Positions 1 to 7,494 of a stretch of 10,406 nt of DNA are shown one piece after another. The translations under genes and the position numbers were made by a program. Numbering within the stretch: the stretch's first letter is position 1; each line of letters opens with the position of its first letter. Source of the DNA: Anaerolineales bacterium (lineage in GTDB: Bacteria; Chloroflexota; Anaerolineae; Anaerolineales; UBA4823); NCBI GenBank assembly GCA_022865865.1, contig JALHTN010000093.1, positions 1 through 10,406 of the forward strand. The letters run 5' to 3'. The notes beneath the pieces are model-generated. The model saw only the letters and a program-made list of their open reading frames with translations. It had not been told where the DNA came from and made no database searches.

Positions 1-7
1 CTCAAAA

Positions 8-1435
8 ATGAAATCATTGAACGGAAAAGTTAATTCTGTGTTGCTACAGATCGTAGAGCGACAACAACAAGTGATCAAGATTTTAATAATTTTAGGGGTC
101 TTGTTTCTTTCTTTATTTGTAGGGCAGTTTATTCCGGCGAAGTATTTAAGTTATCTATTAGTTTTAATTATCGCTTTTGGTGGGGTGCTGATCTATATCA
201 GGAGACCCCAGCTAGGTCTTCTGGCTTTAGTCGCATTGGGGTTGTTGGTAAACGTCGAACTTGGGACCAGTACCAGTACCAGTCTTAACATCGTTATAAT
301 TTTACTGCCGATATTGATCGGAGTCTGGTTCGTCGACCGGTTTGTGCGCCAGCAAGAAATTCGTTTCATACCTTCTCGAACCAATCCACCTCTAATAGCA
401 TTAATCTCAATCAGTTTGCTCGCTTTTGGTATCGGACAACTGACCTGGTTCTATTACGCTCGTCAAGCGCCATTATTAAGCCAATTGGGCGGTTTGGCAA
501 TGTTCATCCTTTCTGCTGGAGCATTTATTTTCACTGCGAACGTTATTGAAAGTATTAAGTGGTTGAAGATATTGACGTGGATGTATGTAGCATTGGGTAC
601 ACTTCTTGTGCTCTCCAGGGTAAATCCTGTGCTTGGCAGTATAATGAGAGACGTTTTACCGGCGGGTGCAACTGGCAGCCTGTTTTGGGTTTGGTTGCTT
701 TCCATCACATATAGTCAATTCCTATTTAATCGTGATCTGAAGATCTTTTGGAGGTTGGTACTATTGGGATTGGTCGCGGCTACATTGTTTGTCGCGTTAT
801 ACCTCGGATACGGTTGGAAGTCAGGTTGGGTCCCAGCCTTAGTGGCAATGGGGGTGATCACCTGGATGCGATTTCGCAGACTGCGTTACGTATTAGCCAT
901 CGGAGGTTTGGTAGTTATTTGGTTAATCGCTTCCGAATTGCTCCAATCAGATCAATATAGTTATGTAACTCGAGTAGAAGCCTGGAAGATTATTTTGAAT
1001 GAGATTATCAGGGTCAATCCTATCTTCGGTCTTGGACCAGCGAACTATCGCTTTTATACCCCTCTGTTCCCCATCATGGGCTATTGGGTAGAATTCAATT
1101 CCCACAATAATTATATTGATATCATCGCCCAGATTGGTGTTTTGGGATTGCTCGCATTTCTGTGGTTTTCCTGGGAAGTTTGGCGATTGGGTTGGGGTTT
1201 ACTCAAGGTAAACTTGAGCGGGTTTAGTAATGCATATGTTGTTGGGGCTATGGGTGGTCTGGTTGGCATGCTAATTGCAGGTATGCTGGGGGATTGGGTC
1301 GTACCATTTGTCTACAATGTTGGATTAAAAGGTTTTCGGGCCAGTGTATTAGGCTGGATCTTTTTAGGAGGTTTGGTCGCGATTCAACATATCCACGCAA
1401 CTAAACAGGAAGACGTCGACCAGGGGACTGTGTAA
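8..1435 (+). CDS. O-antigen ligase/polymerase-like polytopic membrane protein (Wzy/WaaL type)
   Basis: Integral inner-membrane protein that probably polymerises a lipid-linked oligosaccharide or transfers it to an acceptor on the outer face of the membrane. The 475 residues hold roughly 12-14 hydrophobic segments (for example about 24-40, 46-64, 68-84, 93-111, 127-147, 158-178, 248-266, 293-310, 370-388, 408-428). Between residues 318 and 380 is a large hydrophilic loop of the Wzy_C/O-antigen ligase kind: TRVEAW (321-326), FGLGPANY (340-347) and NSHNNYIDIIAQIGVLGL (364-381). The histidine in SHNN and the arginine in TRVEAW are the family's functionally important type of residue. Sequence alone does not separate polymerase from ligase. 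The reading frame stays open to the left edge and only seven bases precede the ATG, so the start is uncertain. It abuts the next GT gene with no gap (TAAATG), which supports a shared transcript and a polysaccharide role. Confidence 0.85.
   Translation: MKSLNGKVNSVLLQIVERQQQVIKILIILGVLFLSLFVGQFIPAKYLSYLLVLIIAFGGVLIYIRRPQLGLLALVALGLLVNVELGTSTSTSLNIVIILLPILIGVWFVDRFVRQQEIRFIPSRTNPPLIALISISLLAFGIGQLTWFYYARQAPLLSQLGGLAMFILSAGAFIFTANVIESIKWLKILTWMYVALGTLLVLSRVNPVLGSIMRDVLPAGATGSLFWVWLLSITYSQFLFNRDLKIFWRLVLLGLVAATLFVALYLGYGWKSGWVPALVAMGVITWMRFRRLRYVLAIGGLVVIWLIASELLQSDQYSYVTRVEAWKIILNEIIRVNPIFGLGPANYRFYTPLFPIMGYWVEFNSHNNYIDIIAQIGVLGLLAFLWFSWEVWRLGWGLLKVNLSGFSNAYVVGAMGGLVGMLIAGMLGDWVVPFVYNVGLKGFRASVLGWIFLGGLVAIQHIHATKQEDVDQGTV
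266..283 (+). repeat. Short in-frame tandem repeat, 3 x ACCAGT
   Basis: Three exact copies of ACCAGT lie head to tail inside the ligase-like gene and encode a Thr-Ser-Thr-Ser-Thr-Ser run (residues 87-92) just before a predicted membrane helix. The unit is six bases, so copy-number change would add or remove two residues without breaking the frame. It is probably a loop sequence of no special function. Confidence 0.7.
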
Positions 1436-2350
1436 ATGGATGTATCTATCATCATCGTAAATTGGAATACTCAAGAAATAATATCCCAATGCCTGCATTC
1501 CATTTATACCTCGCAAACAGCAAAAAAATTCGAAGTTTGGGTGGTGGATAATGGCTCTTCGGATGCCAGTGTGAAGATGATCACAGAGAGTTATCCCCAG
1601 GTGAGATTAATCGCTAATGAAAAAAATGTCGGATTTGCGCATGCAAATAACCAGGCTTTTATGCAATCATCTGGAGAGAATGTGATGCTGCTCAATCCCG
1701 ACACGGTGGTTGAGAAAGATGTGATCGAAAACCTGGTAAATTTCCTGGATCAGACACCGGATGTTGGAGCCGTGGGACCGCGATTACTGAATCCTGATGG
1801 TACATTGCAAGAGTCTGCATATCCTGAACCGACTTTATTGCGCGAATTCTGGCGTATGTTTCACCTGGATAGGTTTTATTATTTTGCGGAATATCCAATG
1901 GATCAATGGTCTGTAGGTAAAGACAGGGAAGTCGATGTATTAATGGGTGCTTGTATGCTGATTCGACGTAAAGCTTTAGACCAGGTTGGTTTTTTGGATG
2001 AGGAATTCTTCATCTATTCCGAAGAAGTCGATTTATGCACACGAATCCGCAATTATGGATGGCGATTATTTTGGATTCCTTCCGTTAAAGTTATTCATTA
2101 TGGTGGTCAAAGCACCCAGCAAGTTCAACAAGAAATGTTCGTGCATTTGTACCAAGGAAAAATCCTTTATTTTCGGAAGCATTGTTCGCCGCTAACAGTG
2201 TGGCTCTATAAGATTGTGTTATTCATGGCGACATTGGCACGCTTAGCTCTAACGCCGATCGCATATTTTGAGCATTCTTCTAAAAAGCGTGAACACCTAG
2301 ATCTATCGAGTAATTACCGGCGCTTACTTTGGTCCCTCCCGAATTTATGA
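1436..2350 (+). CDS. GT2 family glycosyltransferase, WbbL/rhamnosyltransferase-like
   Basis: Cytoplasmic, membrane-associated inverting GT-A glycosyltransferase that should add one sugar from a nucleotide donor to a growing lipid-linked glycan. In 304 residues, the donor-binding strand DVSIIIVNWNT is at 2-12 and DNGSSD at 38-43. KNVGFAHANNQA spans 63-74, and LNPDT at 86-90 is the metal-binding DxD equivalent of this subfamily. GACMLIRR is at 171-178, FIYSEEVDLC at 192-201 carries the acidic catalytic region, and HYGGQS is at 221-226. This order is typical of WbbL-type enzymes, many of which transfer rhamnose, but donor and acceptor cannot be read from sequence. A hydrophobic stretch near 254-275 may anchor the C-terminus. 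The ATG directly follows the previous stop; AGGGG at 1422-1426 with a 9-base spacer is a good ribosome binding site. Its stop codon overlaps another ATG (ATGA). Confidence 0.9.
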   Translation: MDVSIIIVNWNTQEIISQCLHSIYTSQTAKKFEVWVVDNGSSDASVKMITESYPQVRLIANEKNVGFAHANNQAFMQSSGENVMLLNPDTVVEKDVIENLVNFLDQTPDVGAVGPRLLNPDGTLQESAYPEPTLLREFWRMFHLDRFYYFAEYPMDQWSVGKDREVDVLMGACMLIRRKALDQVGFLDEEFFIYSEEVDLCTRIRNYGWRLFWIPSVKVIHYGGQSTQQVQQEMFVHLYQGKILYFRKHCSPLTVWLYKIVLFMATLARLALTPIAYFEHSSKKREHLDLSSNYRRLLWSLPNL

Positions 2351-2424
2351 ATTACGATAATAGATTGATCCACGCGCATAAGAACAAACCTGAATATCCA
2401 AAGGAAGGTGTGTCTCATGTCTAA
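2347..2424 (+). other. Possible 25-codon linker ORF between two GT genes
   Basis: An ATG overlaps the stop of the upstream GT2 gene (ATGA at 2347-2350) and opens a 25-codon frame. It ends at TAA 2422-2424, just past the start of the next GT2 gene (2417). It resembles no family I know, is hydrophilic and basic, and has no ribosome binding site of its own, so it could be translated only by reinitiation. It fills the longest gap in the window exactly. It may be a coupling device or chance; I do not claim a functional peptide. Confidence 0.2.
2401..2408 (+). promoter_or_regulatory. Strong ribosome binding site AAGGAAGG that sets the GT2 start
   Basis: AAGGAAGG sits eight bases before ATG 2417. 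A GTG at 2408 in the same frame overlaps the last base of this site and would have no ribosome binding site at a usable distance, so ATG 2417 is preferred. The same octamer with the same spacing precedes the sugar epimerase gene at the right end. Confidence 0.7.
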
Positions 2425-3472
2425 CAGGATGACGGATCTAACTCGAAATCATTCAGATGTGCAGATCATATCTTCAACAAATTCTGGTGAGGATTTAGAT
2501 GTCTCGATTGTGATTCCGCTATTTAACGAAATCGAGAATGTTGAGACTCTTTATGAGAAAATCATTCCTGCAGTTGACTTGATGGGCAGGAATACAGAAA
2601 TCATTTTCGTTGATGATGGTTCCACAGATGGAACATTCGATGTGCTGCAGAACATTAAGCCAATTGATCCACGCGTGTGGGTTATTCGGTTAAGGCGAAA
2701 TTTTGGACAGGCAGCTGCCTTTTCCGCTGGATTTGACTTTGCTCGCGGCGGTGTAATTGTTACCATGGATGGTGATCTTCAAAACGATCCGGCTGATATC
2801 CCACTGCTATTAGAAAAGATCGACCAAGGATATGATATCGTCAGTGGCTGGCGTGTAAAACGACATGATAATTTTATAACAAGGCGTCTACCTTCGATGA
2901 TAGCCAATGCATTGATCTCCAGAGTTACAGGTGTCAAACTGCATGACTATGGATGTTCTTTAAAGGCATACAGGATGGAGGTCGTGAAGAATATCCGTCT
3001 TTATGGTGAACTGCATCGCTTCATTCCTGCAATCGCCAGCTGGATGGGTATCCAAGTTGCCGAAGTAACCGTCAGCCATTTCCCACGCCGACATGGACGA
3101 TCGAAATATGGTTTGGGGCGCACCTTTAGAGTTATTCTCGACCTAATTACCGTTAAGTTCATGTTGAACTATGCAACCCGTCCTCTTCAAATATTTGGTT
3201 TGGCGGGTATGCTCTCCTTGTTTATTGGATTAGTGATATCAGGATATTTAACCATTCTAAGGTTATTTTATAACCAGGCGCTAAGCGACCGACCGATTCT
3301 GCTGCTTGGTGTCTTGTTGATTATGTTGGGTGTCCAGCTAATCCTCATGGGATTGTTAGGAGAGTTAATCGTAAGGACTTACCATGAGTCCCAAGATAAG
3401 CCTATTTATGCAGTTAGGGATATCCTTGGTGGGGTGAATGAAGAGATATCCAACAAAAACCTCGGAAATTAA
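2417..3472 (+). CDS. GT2 family polyprenyl-phosphate glycosyltransferase (ArnC/GtrB/DPM-like)
   Basis: Likely moves a sugar from a nucleotide donor onto polyprenyl phosphate at the cytoplasmic face, giving a lipid-linked sugar for use across the membrane. Counting from ATG 2417 (351 residues), the GT-A domain starts after a 27-residue hydrophilic extension with DVSIVIPLFNE. Then come VDDGSTDG (65-72), RNFGQAAAFSAG (94-105), MDGDLQNDP with the metal-binding DxD (117-125), YGCSLKAYR (178-186) and RRHGRSKYG (224-232). Two hydrophobic helices (about 259-284 and 293-317) close the protein, as in DPM/ArnC/GtrB relatives. Length and domain order match that family; the sugar is not readable. The next gene lies 62 bases downstream. 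An upstream GTG (2408) would add three residues but overlaps the ribosome binding site. Confidence 0.9.
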   Translation: MSNRMTDLTRNHSDVQIISSTNSGEDLDVSIVIPLFNEIENVETLYEKIIPAVDLMGRNTEIIFVDDGSTDGTFDVLQNIKPIDPRVWVIRLRRNFGQAAAFSAGFDFARGGVIVTMDGDLQNDPADIPLLLEKIDQGYDIVSGWRVKRHDNFITRRLPSMIANALISRVTGVKLHDYGCSLKAYRMEVVKNIRLYGELHRFIPAIASWMGIQVAEVTVSHFPRRHGRSKYGLGRTFRVILDLITVKFMLNYATRPLQIFGLAGMLSLFIGLVISGYLTILRLFYNQALSDRPILLLGVLLIMLGVQLILMGLLGELIVRTYHESQDKPIYAVRDILGGVNEEISNKNLGN

Positions 3473-3534
3473 TTTATCAGCAATATGAATACAAAAACTT
3501 CAGCAATAAATATTAGTGGAAAAGATAGTGATCG

Positions 3535-4743
3535 ATGAAAATCTTAATGATCGCCCCACAACCTTTTTTTGAGCCACGTGGAACTCCGATTAGCGTTCGC
3601 CAACGGTTGACGGGGTTAACGAAATTAGGTCATCAGGTTGATTTAGCAACTTATCACCTGGGTGAGGATGTTGACCTTCCAGGCTTGACGATTTATCGCA
3701 CACCAACGATCACAAGGATCGATACGCTTAAAGTTGGACCCTCCTGGCAAAAGATCCCCTTAGATTTCCTTTTGATGCTTAAATCTTTTGCTCTGCTGCT
3801 TAGAACAAAATACGATGTAATTCACACTCATGAAGAAGCGGGATTCTTTTCGGTATTCTTAGCCTGGTTATTTAACCTGCCCCATATTTACGATATGCAT
3901 TCGAGTTTACCGAAACAGCTGGTTAACTTCAAGTTTGGTGATAATAATGTAATGATCAAGCTCTTTGAGTACCTTGAGCAGTTGGTGATTAATTCGTGTG
4001 ATGCGATGATCACAATTGGGCCAGACCTGGAGGAATATGTCCGGGATATCAATCCAAATGTACCTATGCAGATGATTGAAAACCTGCCTTTGAACATGGA
4101 GCAATCCAGTAATGAAATTCCAACCAAGATCAGGGAAGAATTTAATTCGCACAATGGATTGAAAATTGTTTATACAGGTACATTTGAGCGATACCAGGGA
4201 GTGGATGTGCTGATCGAGGGTTTCGAAACTGTTGTATCCCAGTGTCCAGGTACAAACCTTATTTTGGTTGGTGGTAAACCAGATCAGATTGAGAGAAATC
4301 AAGAACTGGTCTCAAGCAAGGGTTTGGATGGATCGGTTCATTTCACAGGCATCGTTTCACTTGAAGATGCAAATTCGTATATTAGCATGGCGGATGTCCT
4401 GGTTTCTCCACGCATTGAAGGAACATCAGTTCCCTTGAAAATTTATACTTATCTCCACGCAGGTAAACCGATCTTAGCGACAAATATCCCCGCTCACTCA
4501 TTGGTATTAAGCCAAGAATATGCCCTTCTGGTTGAGCCAACGAAGGAAGCGATGGCTGAAGGATTGGTTAGATTAATCGGTGATAATGAATTAAGGATCA
4601 AGATAAGTAAAGGCAGCAAAAGGCTGGCAGAGGAGAAATACAGCCAAGCGCAGTATTTGGCGAAATTAGAAAATCTATATAATGTTATACAAAACCCACA
4701 ACACCTGAGACCAGACATGAGCAATTCAAACAAGAACGGATAA
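3535..4743 (+). CDS. GT4 family glycosyltransferase (GT-B fold)
   Basis: Soluble or peripheral retaining glycosyltransferase that should transfer a sugar from a nucleotide donor to the glycan. In 402 residues the N-terminal acceptor domain opens with MKILMIAPQPFFEPRGTPIS, whose glycine-containing loop after the first strand is typical of GT4. HTHEEAG follows at 97-103. The donor-binding C-terminal domain has IVYTGTFERYQGVDVLIEG (211-229), LILVGG (242-247), HFTGIV (269-274) and SPRIEGTSVPLKIYTYLHAG (291-310). The second glutamate of the classical EX7E-type motif is replaced by Thr305 within KIYTYL. From memory, non-glutamate residues here are common in this 'EPRGTP' subgroup, so I do not read it as inactivation. 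A weak GTGGAAAAG precedes the start. A short upstream frame (3485-3538) overlaps it as ATGA. Confidence 0.9.
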   Translation: MKILMIAPQPFFEPRGTPISVRQRLTGLTKLGHQVDLATYHLGEDVDLPGLTIYRTPTITRIDTLKVGPSWQKIPLDFLLMLKSFALLLRTKYDVIHTHEEAGFFSVFLAWLFNLPHIYDMHSSLPKQLVNFKFGDNNVMIKLFEYLEQLVINSCDAMITIGPDLEEYVRDINPNVPMQMIENLPLNMEQSSNEIPTKIREEFNSHNGLKIVYTGTFERYQGVDVLIEGFETVVSQCPGTNLILVGGKPDQIERNQELVSSKGLDGSVHFTGIVSLEDANSYISMADVLVSPRIEGTSVPLKIYTYLHAGKPILATNIPAHSLVLSQEYALLVEPTKEAMAEGLVRLIGDNELRIKISKGSKRLAEEKYSQAQYLAKLENLYNVIQNPQHLRPDMSNSNKNG

Positions 4744-4756
4744 TGATCATCTGATG
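4743..4756 (+). promoter_or_regulatory. Stop-start relay at the GT4/amidotransferase junction
   Basis: The GT4 stop overlaps an ATG (TAATG). That ATG opens a three-codon frame (ATG ATC ATC) whose TGA overlaps the true ATG of the amidotransferase (TGATG). There is no good Shine-Dalgarno at normal spacing before 4754. Translation of the downstream gene may therefore depend on ribosomes arriving from the GT4 gene. The sequence arrangement is certain; the coupling is inferred. Confidence 0.4.
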
Positions 4757-6667
4757 TGCGGAATCTGCGGAATAGTCAACGCAAAACAAGATCACCTAAT
4801 TGACGAGAGAATCCTGCGTCAAATGGCTCGGGTGATTTCACATCGCGGTCCCGATGATGATGGTTTCTATGTAAATGGACAGGCTGGATTGGGGATGCGT
4901 CGACTCAGCATCATCGACCTGGAAACCGGTGATCAACCCGTTACGAATGAAGACAATTCATTGTGGGTAGTCTTCAACGGCGAGATTTACAACTATAAAC
5001 ACCTGTATGCTGATTTCGTAGCAAAAGGGCACCATTTTTCAACCCAGAGTGATACTGAGGTCATTGTTCATGCATATGAAGAATTTGGAGTGCAGTGCCC
5101 GGAATATTTCAACGGGATGTTTGCGTTCGCATTGTGGGATAAACCCCGCAAACGTTTGCTCCTGGCGCGGGATCATTTAGGAATCAAGCCTCTCTACTAT
5201 TGGCTTGGCGAAGACAGCATCATATTTGGGTCAGAGTTAAAATCCGTCATCCTTCACCCTGCAGTTGCCCGGGAGGTAGATTTAGAGGCATTAGACCAAT
5301 TCCTTACCCTGGAATATATCCCCACACCGCGCACAATATTCAAGAATATTTATAAATTACCAGCAGGTCACCGATTGATTTATCAAGATGGCCATCCTCA
5401 GGTTGAAAAATATTGGGATATACCAGATTTAGATACCCCTCAGGATGAAAAAGTCATAGAGGAAATGTTGATCGAGTTGATCGACGACGCAGTCCAAATG
5501 CAGTTGATGAGTGATGTGCCCTTAGGCGCATTCCTCAGTGGAGGGATTGATTCCAGCAGTGTCGTTGCATCGATGAGCAGAGCTTCGTCTTTGCCTGTAA
5601 AGACATTTTCTATCGGTTTTGATGATGCTACCTATAATGAGCTGCCTTACGCACGAGCGGTCGCGAAACGCTATGGAACCGACCATACGGAGGAGATCTT
5701 AGATCCAGATATCGTTGACCTGGTTGAACGTCTGGTAGGACATTTAGATGAGCCCTTTGGGGATTTCTCAATTTTTCCAACCTACCTGGTCTCAGAAGTT
5801 GCCAGGCGCAATGTTAAGGTTGTTCTATCTGGGGATGGTGGCGATGAACTGTTTGGTGGGTATGACACCTACGTCGCTCAGTCAATGGATCGCTACTATC
5901 GAAATCTACCCGCGGGTATACGTCGTAATTTACTGCCCGGATTGATGGCGAGAGTTTCTCCACGACCAGAAAAAAAGGGTGTGATCAATAAAACGAAGCG
6001 TTTTATCGAGGGTGCAGCATTATCTCCTTCATTGCAGCATACTCGCTGGATGATGTTCACTTCATATGAAGATAGGAAAAACCTATATCGACCAGAAATT
6101 AGCGCCGCCCTCAATGGAAAGAGTACGGCAGAAATCTTCGAAGGACATTTCAACCGTAAATCCCATTGGAATCCTTTAGCACAACAACAGTATGTTGATA
6201 TTAAAACTTATCTGGTTGATGATATCCTCACCAAAGTTGATCGTATGAGCATGGCCGTGTCACTGGAGGCACGTGTGCCATTATTGGATTATCGGATTGT
6301 GGAGTTGGCTGTGAATTTACCTTCCCGCATGAAGATTAATCGAGGTGAAACGAAATATATCTTGAAAAAAGCAATGTCAGAACGTCTGCCTCATGACGTT
6401 TTATATAAACCGAAACAAGGATTTAGTATCCCGCTCAAGCATTGGCTGCGTGGATCCTTAAAACCGATGATGACCGATCTACTTTCCCCAGAAAAAGTGC
6501 GCCAGAGAGGATACTTTAACCCCGAGTGCGTTAATGGATGGGTGGAAGACCATCTTAATGGTGTTCAGAATCATAGCCATAGATTATGGGCATTGATGGT
6601 TTTTGAGATTTGGAACCAACAATTCATGGATGGAGGATCCTGGAAAGAAACCTCACCCAAAAGGTAG
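4754..6667 (+). CDS. asnB: Asparagine synthase (glutamine-hydrolysing) family amidotransferase
   Basis: Two-domain cytoplasmic enzyme: the N-terminal Ntn glutaminase frees ammonia from glutamine, and the C-terminal ATP-pyrophosphatase domain activates a carboxylate by adenylation and amidates it. The start is fixed by MCGICGIVN, because Cys2 becomes the N-terminal nucleophile after Met removal. Other glutaminase residues are SHRGPDD (29-35), RLSIIDL (50-56), FNGEIYN (74-80, oxyanion-hole Asn-Gly) and SDTE (99-102). RDHLGIKPLYY (139-149) precedes the linker. The synthetase domain has the PP-loop SGGIDSS (262-268), DEPFGD (332-337) and LSGDGGDELFGGY (358-370). At 637 residues it is longer than E. 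coli AsnB (about 554) and matches the longer form common in surface-glycan loci. It could simply make asparagine. Its place among glycosyltransferases and methyltransferases suggests amidation of a sugar acid or other glycan or lipid carboxylate, which is inference. Confidence 0.93.
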   Translation: MCGICGIVNAKQDHLIDERILRQMARVISHRGPDDDGFYVNGQAGLGMRRLSIIDLETGDQPVTNEDNSLWVVFNGEIYNYKHLYADFVAKGHHFSTQSDTEVIVHAYEEFGVQCPEYFNGMFAFALWDKPRKRLLLARDHLGIKPLYYWLGEDSIIFGSELKSVILHPAVAREVDLEALDQFLTLEYIPTPRTIFKNIYKLPAGHRLIYQDGHPQVEKYWDIPDLDTPQDEKVIEEMLIELIDDAVQMQLMSDVPLGAFLSGGIDSSSVVASMSRASSLPVKTFSIGFDDATYNELPYARAVAKRYGTDHTEEILDPDIVDLVERLVGHLDEPFGDFSIFPTYLVSEVARRNVKVVLSGDGGDELFGGYDTYVAQSMDRYYRNLPAGIRRNLLPGLMARVSPRPEKKGVINKTKRFIEGAALSPSLQHTRWMMFTSYEDRKNLYRPEISAALNGKSTAEIFEGHFNRKSHWNPLAQQQYVDIKTYLVDDILTKVDRMSMAVSLEARVPLLDYRIVELAVNLPSRMKINRGETKYILKKAMSERLPHDVLYKPKQGFSIPLKHWLRGSLKPMMTDLLSPEKVRQRGYFNPECVNGWVEDHLNGVQNHSHRLWALMVFEIWNQQFMDGGSWKETSPKR

Positions 6668-6687
6668 GTTTCTAAAACAACAAACGA

Positions 6688-7491
6688 ATGAGCTTAACGA
6701 CTTTAATACAACCGATACCCCTCAATGATCCGCTTCTGATTGCCATCAGGGATTATTGGAATGATCACATTCACGATTTAGAAGTGGCTACCGAACCCAT
6801 TGGTTCGCTTGGATTTTTCGATCAACTTGACGAATACCGCTTCGATAAATTACGTTATTTACCTCAGGTGGTTGATTTTGCTGGATACCAGGGGAAGAAC
6901 CTGCTTGAGGTTGGCTGCGGGGTTGGTATCGATCTGGTCCGCTTCGCTGGATGTGACGCGCAGGTTACTGGAATAGATTTGGCAGAGGTGTCCATCAGCC
7001 TGGCTCAAGAGAACTTCTCCCAACGTGGGTTGAATGGGGATTTGAAAGTGATGAATGGCGAGGCTTTGGATTTTGAGGATGAAAGCTTCGATATTGTTTA
7101 TGCTCATGGTGTACTCCAATATACTGCCCATGCCGACAAGATGATCGCAGAGATTTATCGAATTTTACGTCCAAATGGTGAAGCGATCATGATGGTTTAC
7201 AATCGAAACTCCTGGTTGAATGCCATGTCGAAGGTGATGAAGGTAGGCCTAGAGCATGAGGATGCTCCAGTGCTCAAAAAATATTCTATAAATGAGTTTA
7301 AGCAATTACTTTCACCATTCGATGAGATCACTATTATTCTGGAACGTTTTCCGGTTGAAACAAGGCTTCATCACGGTATAAAAGCAACCTTATATAACAA
7401 GGGATTTGTGAAATTATTCAATTTGCTTCCCAGGTCACTGGTCAAGCCGCTTGGTTGGCACCTCATGGCGTTTGCTAGAAAAGGTCATTAA
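6688..7491 (+). CDS. Class I SAM-dependent methyltransferase (Methyltransf_11/25 type)
   Basis: Probably a cytoplasmic SAM-dependent methyltransferase for a sugar or lipid intermediate; the acceptor is unknown. In 267 residues, an N-terminal segment with RDYWNDHIHD (21-30) and GFFDQLDEYRFDK (42-54) precedes the Rossmann domain. That domain has motif I LLEVGCGVGIDL (72-83), the acidic ribose-binding end of strand 2 in TGIDLAE (94-100), and DFEDESFDIVYAHGVLQYT (128-146) around motifs II/III. LRPNGEAIMMVYN (160-172) follows. All core SAM-binding features look intact. The C-terminal third, about 175-267, is less conserved and may recognise the acceptor. The gene follows the amidotransferase by 20 bases and precedes the FAD enzyme by 3 bases, so all three are probably co-translated. 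No strong Shine-Dalgarno is seen at ideal spacing; GGTAGG overlaps the previous stop, too far upstream. Confidence 0.87.
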   Translation: MSLTTLIQPIPLNDPLLIAIRDYWNDHIHDLEVATEPIGSLGFFDQLDEYRFDKLRYLPQVVDFAGYQGKNLLEVGCGVGIDLVRFAGCDAQVTGIDLAEVSISLAQENFSQRGLNGDLKVMNGEALDFEDESFDIVYAHGVLQYTAHADKMIAEIYRILRPNGEAIMMVYNRNSWLNAMSKVMKVGLEHEDAPVLKKYSINEFKQLLSPFDEITIILERFPVETRLHHGIKATLYNKGFVKLFNLLPRSLVKPLGWHLMAFARKGH

Positions 7492-7494
7492 TCA

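Noticed and set aside
2408..2416. GTG at 2408 as start of the ArnC-like GT2
   Set aside because: The codon overlaps the AAGGAAGG ribosome binding site, which is ideally spaced for ATG 2417; the three extra residues add nothing conserved.
2351..2416. Possible terminator or promoter in the 66-base gap between the two GT2 genes
   Set aside because: No hairpin followed by T residues and no clear promoter boxes; it holds only the short linker frame and the ribosome binding site.
3473..3534. Possible promoter or terminator in the AT-rich 62-base gap
   Set aside because: No inverted repeat with a T-run and no convincing -35/-10 pair at proper spacing could be seen.
3485..3538. 17-codon frame before the GT4 gene as a leader peptide
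   Set aside because: It has no ribosome binding site and no attenuator-like codon run or hairpin. It is kept only as part of the junction pattern, not as a gene.
3907..4302. Open minus-strand frame of 131 codons opposite the GT4 gene
   Set aside because: It lies wholly inside a well-supported GT4 gene whose motifs are intact, has no recognisable domain, and is a composition shadow.
4428..4470. Loss of the second EX7E-type glutamate in the GT4 protein (KIYTYL) as evidence for inactivation
   Set aside because: From memory, this GT4 subgroup often carries Ser, Gln or Thr there, and all other motifs are intact.
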